Positions 23,890-36,143 of a stretch of DNA of 64,000 bases are shown here, piece by piece. The DNA lies in assembly GCA_025786725.1 (NCBI GenBank), contig JAHLTZ010000015.1, positions 496,001 to 560,000 of the forward strand. Direction: 5' to 3'. A program made the translations under genes and the position numbers. Under the pieces are notes generated by a model. The model saw only the letters and a program-made list of their open reading frames with translations, ran no database searches and was not told where the DNA came from. How positions within the stretch are numbered: position 1 is the stretch's first letter; the number at the start of each line of letters is the position of its first letter. Source of the stretch: Syncephalis fuscata (Eukaryota > Zoopagomycota > Zoopagomycetes > Zoopagales > Piptocephalidaceae).

Positions 23890-25142
23890 ATGTCAGATCC
23901 GTATGCTCCAGTTGGTTTGCCGGAAGACACACCACCGGAGGAGATTGCTCAGCTGCGCGTGCAATCTCCTGGTACTACATTTGTTGTTGGCTCACGTAAA
24001 TCGCAGCTTGCTTTAATACAAACTGAACATGTTCGTGGAGTATTGCGTTCACTGGCGACTAAGCCTATTCAGCTGCCGCTCACTACCATGACAACAACTG
24101 GCGATCATATTCTAGATCAACCATTGGCAGCAATAGGTTCAAAGTCGCTGTTTACCAAAGAACTCGAGTTTGCTTTGATGGATGGTAGTGTGGATTTTGT
24201 CGTGCATAGCTTAAAGGATTTGCCGACAACATTACCCGATGGCCTTAATATTGGCGCAGTATTAGTAAGAGAGGATCCAAGCGATGCTATCGTCATACGC
24301 AAAGATCTAAGTGAAACAGCACTTGGTGTACAAGTAATGGCTGAAGGATTAGGCGCTCTACCCGCTGGTTCTGTTATTGGTACTAGCAGTGTGCGTCGCC
24401 GAGCTCAGCTAAAGCGCGCATATCCGCATCTTGAGTTTCGTGATGTGGTAAGTAGGCTATGTTCTGCGTTTAAGTCTTGGATAGTGTATCAATTGCTTAT
24501 GATGTTTAATAGCGAGGCAATCTCAATACTCGGTTAAAAAAATTGGATACACTACGTGAGAATGGCGATACTGAAAGCAAGCATGTCTATTCGGTTTTAA
24601 TTCTTGCTGCGGCTGGACTACATCGACTTGGATGGCAATCACGAATCAGCGGCTACCTTTCGCATAATGTCTGCTTGCATGCAGTAGGACAAGGCGCACT
24701 GGCTGTTGAATGCCGCAGCAATGATCCACGTACACTTTCGTGTCTATCCCCGCTCGAACACGCTGGTACACGTGTCCGTGTGGAGGCAGAACGAGCCGTA
24801 ATGCGTACACTTGAAGGCGGATGTAGCGTGCCGATAGGTGTATGGACGGAAATAGTTACAGCACATCAACTGCATCAGGACACAGTGATCGAAGATGCAA
24901 CAAGCAATGATACATCTGCATACGAATCGCTCATTGGGGCGCAGCTAACACTGCATGCGGTCGTTGTGGCAGTCGATGGCACAAAACAAGCCATTGGAAA
25001 GCGTCAAACGATTCTAAAAGGCAACGAGCCGGATAAATATATTGCCCATTTGCGTGAACAAGCAGCTAAACTTGGTCGTGAACTAGCACAAGATTTAAAA
25101 GATCGTGGTGCTGACGAAATACTTCAAGCGATAGCACGATAA
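23890..25142 (+). CDS. HEM3: Porphobilinogen deaminase (hydroxymethylbilane synthase)
   Basis: This enzyme joins four porphobilinogen units into hydroxymethylbilane in heme synthesis, normally in the cytosol. FVVGSRKSQLALIQTEHV, KSLFTKELEFALMDGSVDF, VVHSLKDLPTTLPDGL and GTSSVRRRAQLKRAYPHLEF give domains 1 and 2. After a 65-base intron (24448-24512) the sequence resumes with RGNLNTRLKKLDTLRE. LEGGCSVPIGV holds the cysteine that carries the dipyrromethane cofactor. The N-terminus has about 30 extra residues rich in Pro and Glu. Length is normal and the frame is unbroken. It is divergently paired with the WD40 gene. Confidence 0.95.
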
Positions 25143-27957
25143 ATAACAAGTAAATGAATAAATATTCTTTATTATAAGACCATTGAATGGCCAGAAACCG
25201 TCACCGATCACTAGCTCACACAGTGTAGATCTATGTAATTGTTGACTCAGCCTATCGTAAAACAACGCTGCCTTATTCGTTCTGATTATTTCATGCAAAT
25301 TAATTCGCCTTTTCAGCTTTTGCATTTTGTGCATGGATATGAAAGTGTCTATACTATACTGGCAGCTAATGTCATACAACGATTGGTTCATCTATTTTTA
25401 CTACAAGTCAAATAACTTTTCCGCCTTTATCTCCATTTGTCTATTCTACAACGCCAAAGGATTGCTAACAAGTATAGTATACTGCCCATGTGGTTTTTCC
25501 AACCACTTATAACGAAAATAGAGTAAGGAGCTACCATTTTAAACCACTATCTAAATGATATACGCTATTCTATTTTTAATTGTGTGTGTGAATTTATTTA
25601 TTCTTTGAGTAAATTAGTAACATATGTTTCGTGTCCATCCTAAAGTGTAATTCAGAATAGTGAGCGGACACAAAAGATGAACAGGACCCATTGCATGCGG
25701 CCATTGCTTCTATAGAATGAAAAGACAGTATCGGCTGGGTAACTGTTTGTTCTAACCTGTAATCCATTTTGGAAACAGGCACATTAGCATTATTACGTGG
25801 GCTCAGAACAAGGCCACCCGTTCAATAACTGTTTCACTTATAGATATCTGCAAATATTTCATATGCACGCTATTGATGGTAACCATTTGTTTTAAGCACT
25901 GATGAATAATGAGACATGCATGCCATGCAATGGCAGATGGTTAACACCATGCGTATCTGCGTATATTTACATGAATGGCAGTGAATGACCAGTATTACAA
26001 CAGCTACTATAGAAGTGGTACTACCATTGCGGCTATGCTTATGCTGGCTGTAATACCTTTTGATACGTAAACTATATGACTGATGGTGATTACCGAAAAT
26101 AAACATCTTTGGGAAAAGTTATTCGCAGCCTTTCCTTCCTTCACATGATGTAATTCACTATTTACAACCCGCTAGAACATAATACCCACGTGGCGTGATA
26201 CTATTGTTTTTTACGTTTGAGTGTATTCAATCTTGATAACGCAGCGTTTCTGTAACCTGTAACTTGTGTCTCCATTAGTTGAGCGCTGTTGCTAAATTCG
26301 GCCATACTTGCCGACGACTAATTTTTCAGCTGAAAAGACAATTTTACAAATGGCATGATTACATCCGCTGGCATGGCACAATGTCGCCACGTACTATCCA
26401 ATGGCATCATGCTATCGTTATCGTCATTAGTGCTACTCGTAGCAATGGCGACAATGCGTTTATATCATCATTCATACGTTTATTCAGTGTACTCCATGTA
26501 ATTAACCTACTAATAAGACATTTTGTTCGGGCCATGAGGTGGTACATGTATACAAACATGGAAAAAAGCCATGATAAACACTTGACACATGACTGGTACG
26601 CACAACAAACACATATCTGCATGCATCAGTGTCATAGGCACTAAAGGGGAGTAATGGCATGCAGACATTCTCTCGCCATAAAGGTGTGTGTGTGTGTGTG
26701 TGTGTGCTTGTTTTTGCAACATACTAAAAATTCAGTCTGGGAAACGTGAAACTGTTGTTGTTAACAAAAGGCTGACCTACAAATACTATATATAATTATA
26801 TTAATCATACATCTTGCCCACGATTGGTCATTGCCGATTGTGCTAAACAGTTCGAATACACCAGTTATAATTACACTGTGATGCTGTTCCCATCTTCCTC
26901 AGCTCCTTTTTTTTCGTTGTTTAAAATTATTAAAAACACATTGTTCTATCGGTGCAACCATTTCAAACGGTATTGTCACCTCTTTTATAAATCATCACAC
27001 CCGATCGACACTGCTCATTTCCCACTCCCACTCTTTTACTTCCTTTTTACCTCTGTTGATATCGCGTTGCTCCCGGGTCAGCTCAGTAACTGCCACTATC
27101 ATTATACTGCATAACTACATTTTCTAAGGTGTGTATCATGTGAATTTAAAACACTTTTATATTACATTATTACATTATTACACTATTATATCGAACAAGT
27201 TGTATATTAAAAAGGCGTTTATCTACCATTTAACTGTGACGCCGTTGCCGCGACGGTCGGCACAAATACTAATATCGCTAGTGCTAACAACCTTGATACT
27301 GCACTGATCCGGTTTATGCATGTAGCAGACAAAGAAAACTGTATTGTTTTTAAAAATAGCATAAACGTCTATTGAGTGTCGAATTTAATGTATCTACATA
27401 CTGCTTGCCGACACCACAAGTCTAGAGCATGATGCATATGCAATTGATCATTATAGCTGCGAGAAGTATAGATACACACATATATGCTCCTTCTCCTTGA
27501 TGCTCAAAATGTTATGTTAAAATGTACATTACAATTATTGCCCCTTTATTGCGGCTAAAATTGGATCGATCATGTTTGTTGATACTCCCTGCGCCTAATT
27601 ATGGTAGCGTTTGCCAATGTTAAACTGCTCGTTTCTTTGCATTGTCAGCTCTCCTTAGTTTGCATGGCATCATTTACTTATTAACTGTGATCGAGCGGTA
27701 TTGATGCTTCATTATATGTATGCGTATGCGTGTATTTGTTAACTTTATCCATTTGTCATTTTACAATTGGTATAGTTCCATACACATCTATAGATCATTA
27801 GCGTATTTACATTCCGATTATTTGAATGATTTAAATTTATTTTACTATAATTAACACGCGTCTTCCTTTGTCATTTAGGCAAATTCTCACTTTGTTGCCT
27901 AATTTGGGTGATTACATTTCCAAGACCGACTAGCGCTTGCTAATATTTGCGGTGATT
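25143..27957. other. Long intergenic region (2.8 kb)
   Basis: No convincing exon is seen on either strand; the open stretches lack introns, domain motifs or sensible composition. It includes a GT dinucleotide run at about 26684-26706 and is less AT-extreme than other gaps. It may hold extended upstream control of the Myb-like gene, but no specific site is recognised. Confidence 0.5.
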
Positions 27958-30099
27958 ATGCCTCGACATCCTCCGCACGCCGTATGGACACCGCAACAAA
28001 CTAATGCGCTGCTGCGTATACACTCCGAAGAACATGCCAGCTGGGTTGATCGTGGCCGTCCTTGGGGCGGCTATGTGTTCAAGAACGTGGCATCGCGCCT
28101 TAATGCGATACCGAACTTGTTTCCTGAAGCACGCACTGAAATGCAATGTCGTATGAAATTGTACAGTTTAAAACGAGCCAGCGAAACGATGGCACGTCGT
28201 GTATCCGAAAAAAATGAGCGCTTTGAGCGCATCACAACTGGGAACAGCATAGTGATCAAGCTCATGACGATCAGAATAGCGACGACCATCACGACGCACA
28301 AAGCAAAGAAAATATAACAAAGTTTCGGTACGGTGATTCTGTTGATAATCATAGCGATAATATGCATAAACGATTGCGCTATAATAGCTACTCCCATGCA
28401 AGGTAAGCGGCATTGGCATTATTAAATGTAGAAAAATACATTTAGCCGTATAAAATATATATCCAGCCATTAAAAATAGCAATTATCCAAATTAGTCTAA
28501 TCTGTTTACAAATTATAGAAATATGGCCAACGGTTTTAATCCTGACAATCCTGAAATGGCGCGCTCACCGGTAAGTAGCCAATTGTAAAACTGGTGTATC
28601 TTAATGTTTGGCATTTTATGGTAGAACCATCCTTATAATCAGCATCCATCTACGGAACGCCATCCAAGCTATGAGAATATACATTTAAATTATAATAATA
28701 ATCATATGGCACCACCAATGCCGCCGCCACCTCCACCACCACAACAGCAACAGCAACAACAACAGCAACAGCAGCCACTTTCTCATCTTAGAGAATCAAA
28801 TGGCCATTTGCAGTCACAGCCATATTATCATCCTTCAGAATATCCATATCCCCATCCTCCGCCATCACAGTCACAACCAGTTCGATGGGCTTCACAATTA
28901 CCAGAAACGCCTAATCATCCTCCGCCCAACCACCCGCCACCTAGTCGCTTTATTGAAGAATACTCGGTAAATCAATCATCACAGCAAAAGTCTTTACATT
29001 ATCCATCACGAAATGATGAATCTAAAAACAATAAATATATGTCTGCCAATACGCCACAGTATCGAAATGATACTGACAACACAGCACATAGTTCACCGCC
29101 GGTATTAGGACGGTCGACATCACCTGGCGGATCATCTATGTCAAGAATTAGTCCATCAGACCATAACTCGGCTAGTCCTGGCGCTTCATCTGGAATGCCA
29201 AACAAGCCTAACACTTTATTTTCAATGCAAATCACCAACAAGCCAGCAACAAAAGCAACACCATTGATGATCAGCGATGAAGCATCTGCCATGGAAATAG
29301 GCAGTGAGCATGATAGCGTACCAGCTATAATATCACCAGCATCTGATATGGATACAGAGACGCCAACCACGTCATCTCTTAGAACATCGCCTATACCCGG
29401 TCGTACTCTAGAACACCGTTAACACGGCCTAATCGTTCAATGTCGACCAACGAATCCTACAGCTTTCCCAGTAATGCAACCTCTCCTTTTTCGACAGCCA
29501 CAGCACGCTTTTATCCAGCTGCATCCAATGGACCTCCTGGACCGCCTATGGCTTCGACAATGTCGCAGGGTGCCGTCTATTCTGTTACAACGGAACCAAT
29601 TATGAGAAACAGCCTCTATATGGAAGACCGTTGGACAGAAATGGTGCGGATGCAGCGAGAGCATGAACACGCTCAATTCGAACTACTTGAACGTAATCGG
29701 CGTGAACTTATCGCCTATGTTGAAAAACAACATGAAGTTAGTCAACTGCAAGAAGAGCGACGCTGGCAAAGAATAGTTGATTTGGATATAGCTCGCGAGA
29801 AAAAATTCTGTGAACGAGAGGAAAGATTGATAGCGACACTGGAAGCTGCTGATTCGCGACGAGAGAAACATATTATAGATATTGAAAAAAGACTACGTGA
29901 AGATGCGGATGCTCGTGAGGCACACTGGAAACAAACACTGACTGAGTTGTCTAACCAGCAAACAACATGTTACACGCATATGTGTGAATTACTTGCTTTA
30001 CGTAAACCCGACTTGACTCATAAATCTGCAATGGCCACCGCTCTTACCGTGGTGTCTACCAACGAGAATAGCAATGACGGTACCGTCTCACCATTATAG
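27958..30099 (+). CDS. Myb/SANT-like DNA-binding protein with coiled-coil tail (two frame breaks)
   Basis: The N-terminus reads VWTPQQTNALLRIHSEEHAS and later RTEMQCRMKLYSLKR, with aromatic and basic residues spaced as in a Myb/SANT or trihelix-like domain, so a DNA-binding role is inferred. Two short introns follow (near 28401-28518 and 28570-28623). A disordered region has Pro runs, a Gln run near 28740-28770 and many Ser/Pro residues. The last 150 residues are a charged coiled coil (RMQREHEHAQFELLERNR, AREKKFCEREERLIATLE). The reading frame shifts near 28230 (one base missing) and again near 29395-29412 (one base extra) with open coding-like sequence on both sides. No gene name can be given. 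Confidence 0.65.
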
Positions 30100-30671
30100 A
30101 CATTACCTCATTCAAGATGAATCGTTTTTTTTGAAATTGTGATTTTTACTTAATTTTTTCTTTACTACTTGTTTTTGCTGAAATAACGAACAATTGCCAT
30201 ACTTTAGTTTTTCTTTCTACGTTTTTTATTTCATTTCAATGAACATTACTTATGAAAACACAGCTACTACTTAAACAGCTACTATTTAAATTGTTGATGC
30301 ACACTACATTGGCACCAACAAGCAATATGATATTTTTAGTAATTATTACTCTATAACATTATCAGCTATCTGGTAATTTACCAATTTTGATATATTAAAG
30401 CATTTTTGGTATAGTGGAATTCTTAGTAATATTTGCAATTGTCCACATATTATGCATTAACATTTCAATATTAGAATAATGCTATTGTTTATTAGACGTA
30501 CTTTATATTTATATTTATATGCCATTAAAACGCGTTTTTAGACTGGATAAATCTCTGTTGTTTTAATCAAATTGGCATTTTACAATAGATTAGTAATACT
30601 GCTGATATAATTTGTTTTTATTGTTATAATGAATTATAATGATACTATAAAATAAAGTAACATTTATAAAC
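30100..30671. other. Intergenic, AT-rich
   Basis: 3' flank of the Myb-like gene leading into a mobile element copy. No gene is seen. Confidence 0.5.
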
Positions 30672-31720
30672 ATGGCTAAACTTTACTTTGCCTTTCACGT
30701 TTTGAGTCCCCAAAGTAAAATTTGTTTCAATCAAAGTCATGCCGTTATTATGCACAACATAGTTATATTGTTTCCTATTAAAATATTGTTAATAAATTGA
30801 TTTAAATAAAAAATGTAACATACTATTTGATTTTGAAAAAAATATTTGAGATTAATTATTATTGTTATTGGCCATGTGTAGAAAGATTGATTGATATTAA
30901 TAGAAATCCTTGATTGCAATTCCATGTCATTCTGCATTTGTTGTTATTGCATCTACGTACAGCATGAATTCCTGCATCCAAATGCTTTCCTGTATATTTT
31001 AATATTCTGCTATTGCATTTTAAGCATATTTGTGATGTAAGATCAATATCAATATAATTATTATAAAAGTCGTTTATTAAACAACCACTTTTCCTATAGC
31101 CAATCTGACTAAATGAAGGACAATATATTTATATTCAAGCAATAATAAAAATAACTAATTAATCACATTGTTGTATTGACAATTACACATGAATTGATTA
31201 ATGTTAGATGCAGTATTATACATGAAATATTAATAAATAAATGTTTAGTTGTGTCTAAAGCATTAAGAAAAAGAGTGTGAAATGGGTAAATAAAGATTGC
31301 AAAAGTCAAATTACAATAGTTTACTAATATTCAATAATTGCTAAGTAGACTCATGTGATTCAGTGTCAAAAAATCAAAGCTAACATCCTTTACTTGATTG
31401 AACTACGCATTTATTGTCCTACTAGACATGGAACTGGATGGTAAGTTATATTAAGTATTTAATTATAATGCTTTGAATACTTTACAGCAACAATAACATG
31501 GATTAACATTTATTTATTTATTATATTTTATTGTAAGTAATATGAAGTACTGTAACATTTATTAACACTAACATTAGACATTAAAAATTGCGCGGGCTGG
31601 TTCAACTAATTCAATTGGAGTTGATGTGCCACTGCTTCAACAAACCTCTTCTCAGTAGTAAAAACTGATCAACAGTTTATTTGAGTTATGGATTTTTTGT
31701 CCCCAGTTTAAGGATAGGGA
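30672..31720 (+). mobile_element. Internally deleted copy of the Fanzor-associated element
   Basis: Nearly identical to 46.8-47.47 kb over about 650 bases and then to 47.93-48.1 kb, but the 450 bases that carry the nuclease fragment in the other copy are absent. It keeps the GTCCCCAAAG left edge (near 30705) and the CAGTAGTAAAAACTGATC right part (near 31652). A short exon-like MELD start with a GTAAGT donor lies near 31429. It looks like a non-autonomous derivative. Confidence 0.7.
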
Positions 31721-32344
31721 GTAAGACTAAAATAGCTCTATAATAATATAGCTATTATTATATACAGTATGGTACTGAACAGCTTATTGTTATCATTATA
31801 ATGTAACTATTTTTATACCAACTTCATTGCATTTCAATAGACATACGTAACTGTGTAACCATCATACGTATACAATTAATAAAAGTATGCCTTGTAAACT
31901 AGGCTATTAGCGTCCAATATGGCTATTGATTTCTCGTGGAATTCAATAAAATATCGAATTATTGTGTTGTAGATATTTAAATATTAATAAAGATTCGTGA
32001 GAAAAGTATCAGCATCATAAGACTGAACAGTCTAATACATGTTCTAATTGTCATTGTGTAGCTTCAGCTTGTTTTAGACATTACAGCGCATGACCTTTCT
32101 TTCTACTTGCACTTGCTACTATCCATTCTGTCTATAGCATATCAATTGTCAGCACAACTATGCATTTGGCTACGTATAATAAAGATTTTTGGCAAAACTG
32201 CGACATTTTACTGTATTTATGTCCCTTTATGGATGGCCGAGAACTAGTACTGTTTGCTAAAAGTTGTCAGTTTTTTTATAAAACAATAGAAGATCAGCCT
32301 GATTATTAGGAACAACAATATAGACATTTTATCTAGGCGATCAA

Positions 32345-33960
32345 CATGAACGATAGTGGCTTATATGTTATAATTGGCATTTTTATGGTACAACAAAATC
32401 AAAGAAATCTAAAGCCGGTGCAAACAAGAAGTAACGAAAACGTTCATTATCCCTATCAGTACAGCTGCTGATAATGATAATAATGAATATACACCACCTA
32501 CTAAATATTTAACGTCTATTTCTAATTTTGATACTGTTAAATGGTTCTATGCCTATCGTCAGCGTCGACTGGCTGAGCCTAACTTTATGTCAAGTCGATG
32601 CAACTTGTGGGAGTGTCAGTTACCAGTTAAAGGGTTGAGGGCACTGGAACTAGCCAATGTAAATCCTTGGTATGCATTGGTATGGCACACAGAGAAATCA
32701 AGAATACGGGCAATTCAGCATAAGCTTAGGAAGAAAAATAGAAAAGGCGACAAGATATTAATATGCAAAGGACTGGCCACTTCTTTACCGCCATATTTAT
32801 CTAATGGTGAAATCCGAATCAACTCTGTCGTTGAATCAAATCAGTTTGCTATAACCTATGGTTTTATAAACGCAGCAATTAATCTAGAAAATATAAATAT
32901 TGACGGCCCAGTAGGTAAATGATAATAACTAACACTAATGACTACACCAATTGTTTATTAATATTATCGACAATAGTAAATTTAAGTAAACTGAAAACGC
33001 TGCGCATTGGAAAAGTGAATCTAAAGCTTCCAATGCTTCAGATAAACATTCTACTATGCCCTCAGCTAGTAAATATTTAAAAAAGCAAAAAAATGCGTTG
33101 GTAAAATGTAATGTTGGTATAATCTTGTGCTGGCAATTCATTACCAATATATTTGTCTCCAATCCAAAAAGTAATGTTAAAGGAGAGCAAAGCATGCCTA
33201 ATTTAATTACTATTTATAATAATTGGGTTCTTTACCGAACCCATTATATAAAAGATTTATGCCACACATTTGATTTGTTTGATTAAAAAAGTCGATGGGT
33301 AAAAGTTCAAAGTATCACAACAAATTATCAAACGCTTGTATTCAGTTTGCTTCTTTCAAGCAATACTAGTTGCTAACATGGACGGTGATACGCAACTCTG
33401 CAGAAACTAACACTGACACCGCACCATCTAATACTCAACAGTCTCAACTTACCAATAACAACAATCAGTTGATGCAAATACAATGGAAGTTACTGGATGT
33501 TCAAAAAAAAACAGCATCAATGCCAAAAAATATTATTCAATACAATCAGCGTTTCATATTGCTCAAACGCCAGAATTCGGGCTGAGACATATACAGAAAA
33601 TGTTGTTCAAAACTGTGCTACATTTGATGTACACGATGCTCGAGATGGAGATTTGTTGCGCTCCATTAAATGCTATTGCTACGAAAAACTTACACTCTTT
33701 TTTGGCCCTTTATGCGTAGCACTTAATGGAGAATTTGGCAAAAGTTGGCTTGTTAATATGTAAACAGGTCGTATTTACGATCCACCTTCTTCTATGATTC
33801 AAACGAAAGTGTATATAACTATCCTACCTCTTATCTTCCGTTGAAGCAACAACACCAATCCGCAGGTACTCTATGAAGGCCAAACCTTCCGGTTATAGTA
33901 TATCAAATGTTATTATTGGTCAACTGTCATCGTTCGATGGTGTCATATACGAAGCAATAA
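32345..33960 (+). pseudogene. Unidentified broken coding region between two inverted element copies
   Basis: Several coding-like pieces lie on the plus strand in changing frames: a Lys-rich start (TKSKKSKAGANKK) near 32395, a Trp- and Cys-bearing stretch (SRCNLWECQLPVKGLRALEL, then VNPWYALVWHTEKSRIRAIQ) at 32587-32922, a Gln/Asn-rich piece at 33380-33580, and HDARDGDLLRSIKCYCYEKL near 33630-33680. Stops and frame changes separate them. I do not recognise the family. Position suggests cargo or an accessory protein of a mobile element, but a decayed host gene is equally possible. Confidence 0.35.
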
Positions 33961-34129
33961 GCATGATATAACTATAGTTATACTGTGATATGTCTTGCTA
34001 TTATTACTATTTACTGAACTATCTAAACAAACAAAGCTGTTTCACTTTATGCCTCCTAGCCTCAAACTAGACAAAAATATCCATAATTCGAATAACAAAC
34101 CGTCAACCAGTTTCTACTACTGAAAGTGT

Positions 34130-34790
34130 CATTTGTTGAAGCAAGGCTATATCAATTTCAATTAATCCAATCGGAGCTGAATTAATCTGCATTGTTCAAT
34201 ATCCAATATTAATAAATGTTATAGTGTTTCATGTTACTTACAATAAAATATAATAAATAGATAAATGATAGTAATAAATGACTACTAATCCATATTATTG
34301 TTGCTGTAAAGTATTCAAAGCATTATAATTAAATATTTAATGTCATTCACCACCCACCATCATGTTTAATAGATTGAGTGTTATTAAAAATAGCCATTTT
34401 AACCATAAATTATACTAAATGGCTAATAAATTCAATTAGATTGTATAATATTGTTAAATGACATACAATATTTATATTAATACAACAGCACTAATACAAT
34501 CAAATAGAACAATTAACCAAATAATTATTGATATCATTGCTAAAATGGTTGTAATTATAGTGAATGTAGCTCATTGTAATATGTTAATATTCGATCAATC
34601 TTTCTACACATGGCTAACAACAATAACAATCGGCCTCAAATGTTTTAAAGTAGCCAAATAGTATGTTACATTTTTTATTTAAATCAATTTATTAACAATA
34701 TTTTAATAGGAAACAATATAATCATGTTGCGCATAATCGCACAACTTTAATTGGAACAAATTTTACTCTAGGGACTTAAAATAAGAAAGT
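34130..34790 (-). mobile_element. Inverted, internally deleted copy of the Fanzor-associated element
   Basis: Read on the minus strand it repeats the order seen at 30.7-31.7 kb: the GTCCC edge and AAAATTTGTTCCAATT near 34745, the CATGTGTAGAAAGATTGATC block near 34590-34610, the CAATAATATGGATTA block near 34290, and the GATATTGAACAATGCAGATT block near 34190. With the forward copy at 30.7 kb it flanks a 2.4-kb segment as long inverted repeats. Confidence 0.65.
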
Positions 34791-36143
34791 CAAAGTAAAA
34801 CCCAACTAAACAAACAAATATAATAACGTATTACAATTGTTTGCATTGCTACATTGACATTCATGTTAATTATTTAATAGTAGTACCAATAGCTTATTTA
34901 GTTAATTGCCATTTTACTTTTCTATTACTTTACTTTATTCTACTATATAATAGGCATGCTATATACAAGAGCACTGCCTGTTTGTTGCTAACTCTAACAT
35001 TTTTATCGCCATGTTTTATATTGTATTCATGTTATTATATATTATAGCTTATTTAGCTTAATAAAAAAAGTTGTTTTTTATTTATACGTCCGATTCGAAT
35101 AGCGCACCATTTCTGCCATTGCTAATTTCAATTTCTTTGGCAGTTTCCAATTCTGTACAGAGACTAGAATTGATCCCCGCTGGCATTAATGTGCCTGGAT
35201 GGCCGACAGGCACTTACTTGTTTTCTGTTCTATATTGAGCCTGCACGCACATACACACACGCACGCACACGCAGGCGCTAAAACACCTCCCAGTCACAGT
35301 CTTTAAACTTATCCTACTCTTGTACAGTCGCCTTGTTGTTAGTATTGTCTCATCTCGCAACATCTCTTGACTATTGTTTGGTCTATTTATGTTATATTTC
35401 TTACTTATAAACTATTTAACTGGCAGGCTTATTGTACAGCGTCTTTATTCTTCATTATCGGTCGATTTATAGCAGCAACGTTTTGCACCAGTACCACTGT
35501 AACACCGTTATTGCAAGGCAAGTACATAGCGAATATTAGTGTGCCGAAAGAGATGGCGGTCATGGCGTAAACGTATTTTGACTTCTATATCTATTTATAC
35601 ACTGTAAACTACTGCCTCCATCACCGCTACTGCGACATAGTTCGCCCTTTAACTTGCTTACTTACCATCATTGTTCCTTTTAAGTGCATGTTGCATGAGA
35701 ACGTGTACCTGTTTCCACTCCCCGCAGCTCCTTACTCTTTCTCGCCTTTTCTTTTTTCAGCTGAACTACACAGTAAAGTGGATAATTATTATTATTATTA
35801 TTATTATTGCTGCTATTGCTGCATTTACTGCTACTGCTATTATAGCGCCTTATTTATGGCTTGAAAAACGCTACAGCAGCTCAACCTACTACCTTTGGCT
35901 GACTTTATATCTAGACTATTATACCGTTTAGCGCCAAAGTGTACTTCTTTAATAGCGACAACCTGTCTTCTTTCTATCCGTGTATGTAGGCCATTTGAAC
36001 GTACAGAGTAATACGTGTAGTCCAATTGACCTTCTCCAGCCGTACTGAGATTTTGGCCAACATCATTTACAACCAGCCGACTTCATCTCCGGCTTGTATT
36101 CGTTTTTTATTAATAACTACAATTTTATCATATTGTTTTCATC
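34791..36143. other. Intergenic region upstream of the STK32-like kinase
   Basis: No gene is seen. It contains an alternating CA/CG-rich stretch near 35247-35272 and an ATT triplet run near 35783-35806. The last few hundred bases must include the kinase promoter. Confidence 0.5.

Noticed and set aside
25300-27120. Several open frames of 60-120 codons
   Set aside because: No domain, no consistent splice structure and low-complexity composition; treated as chance.
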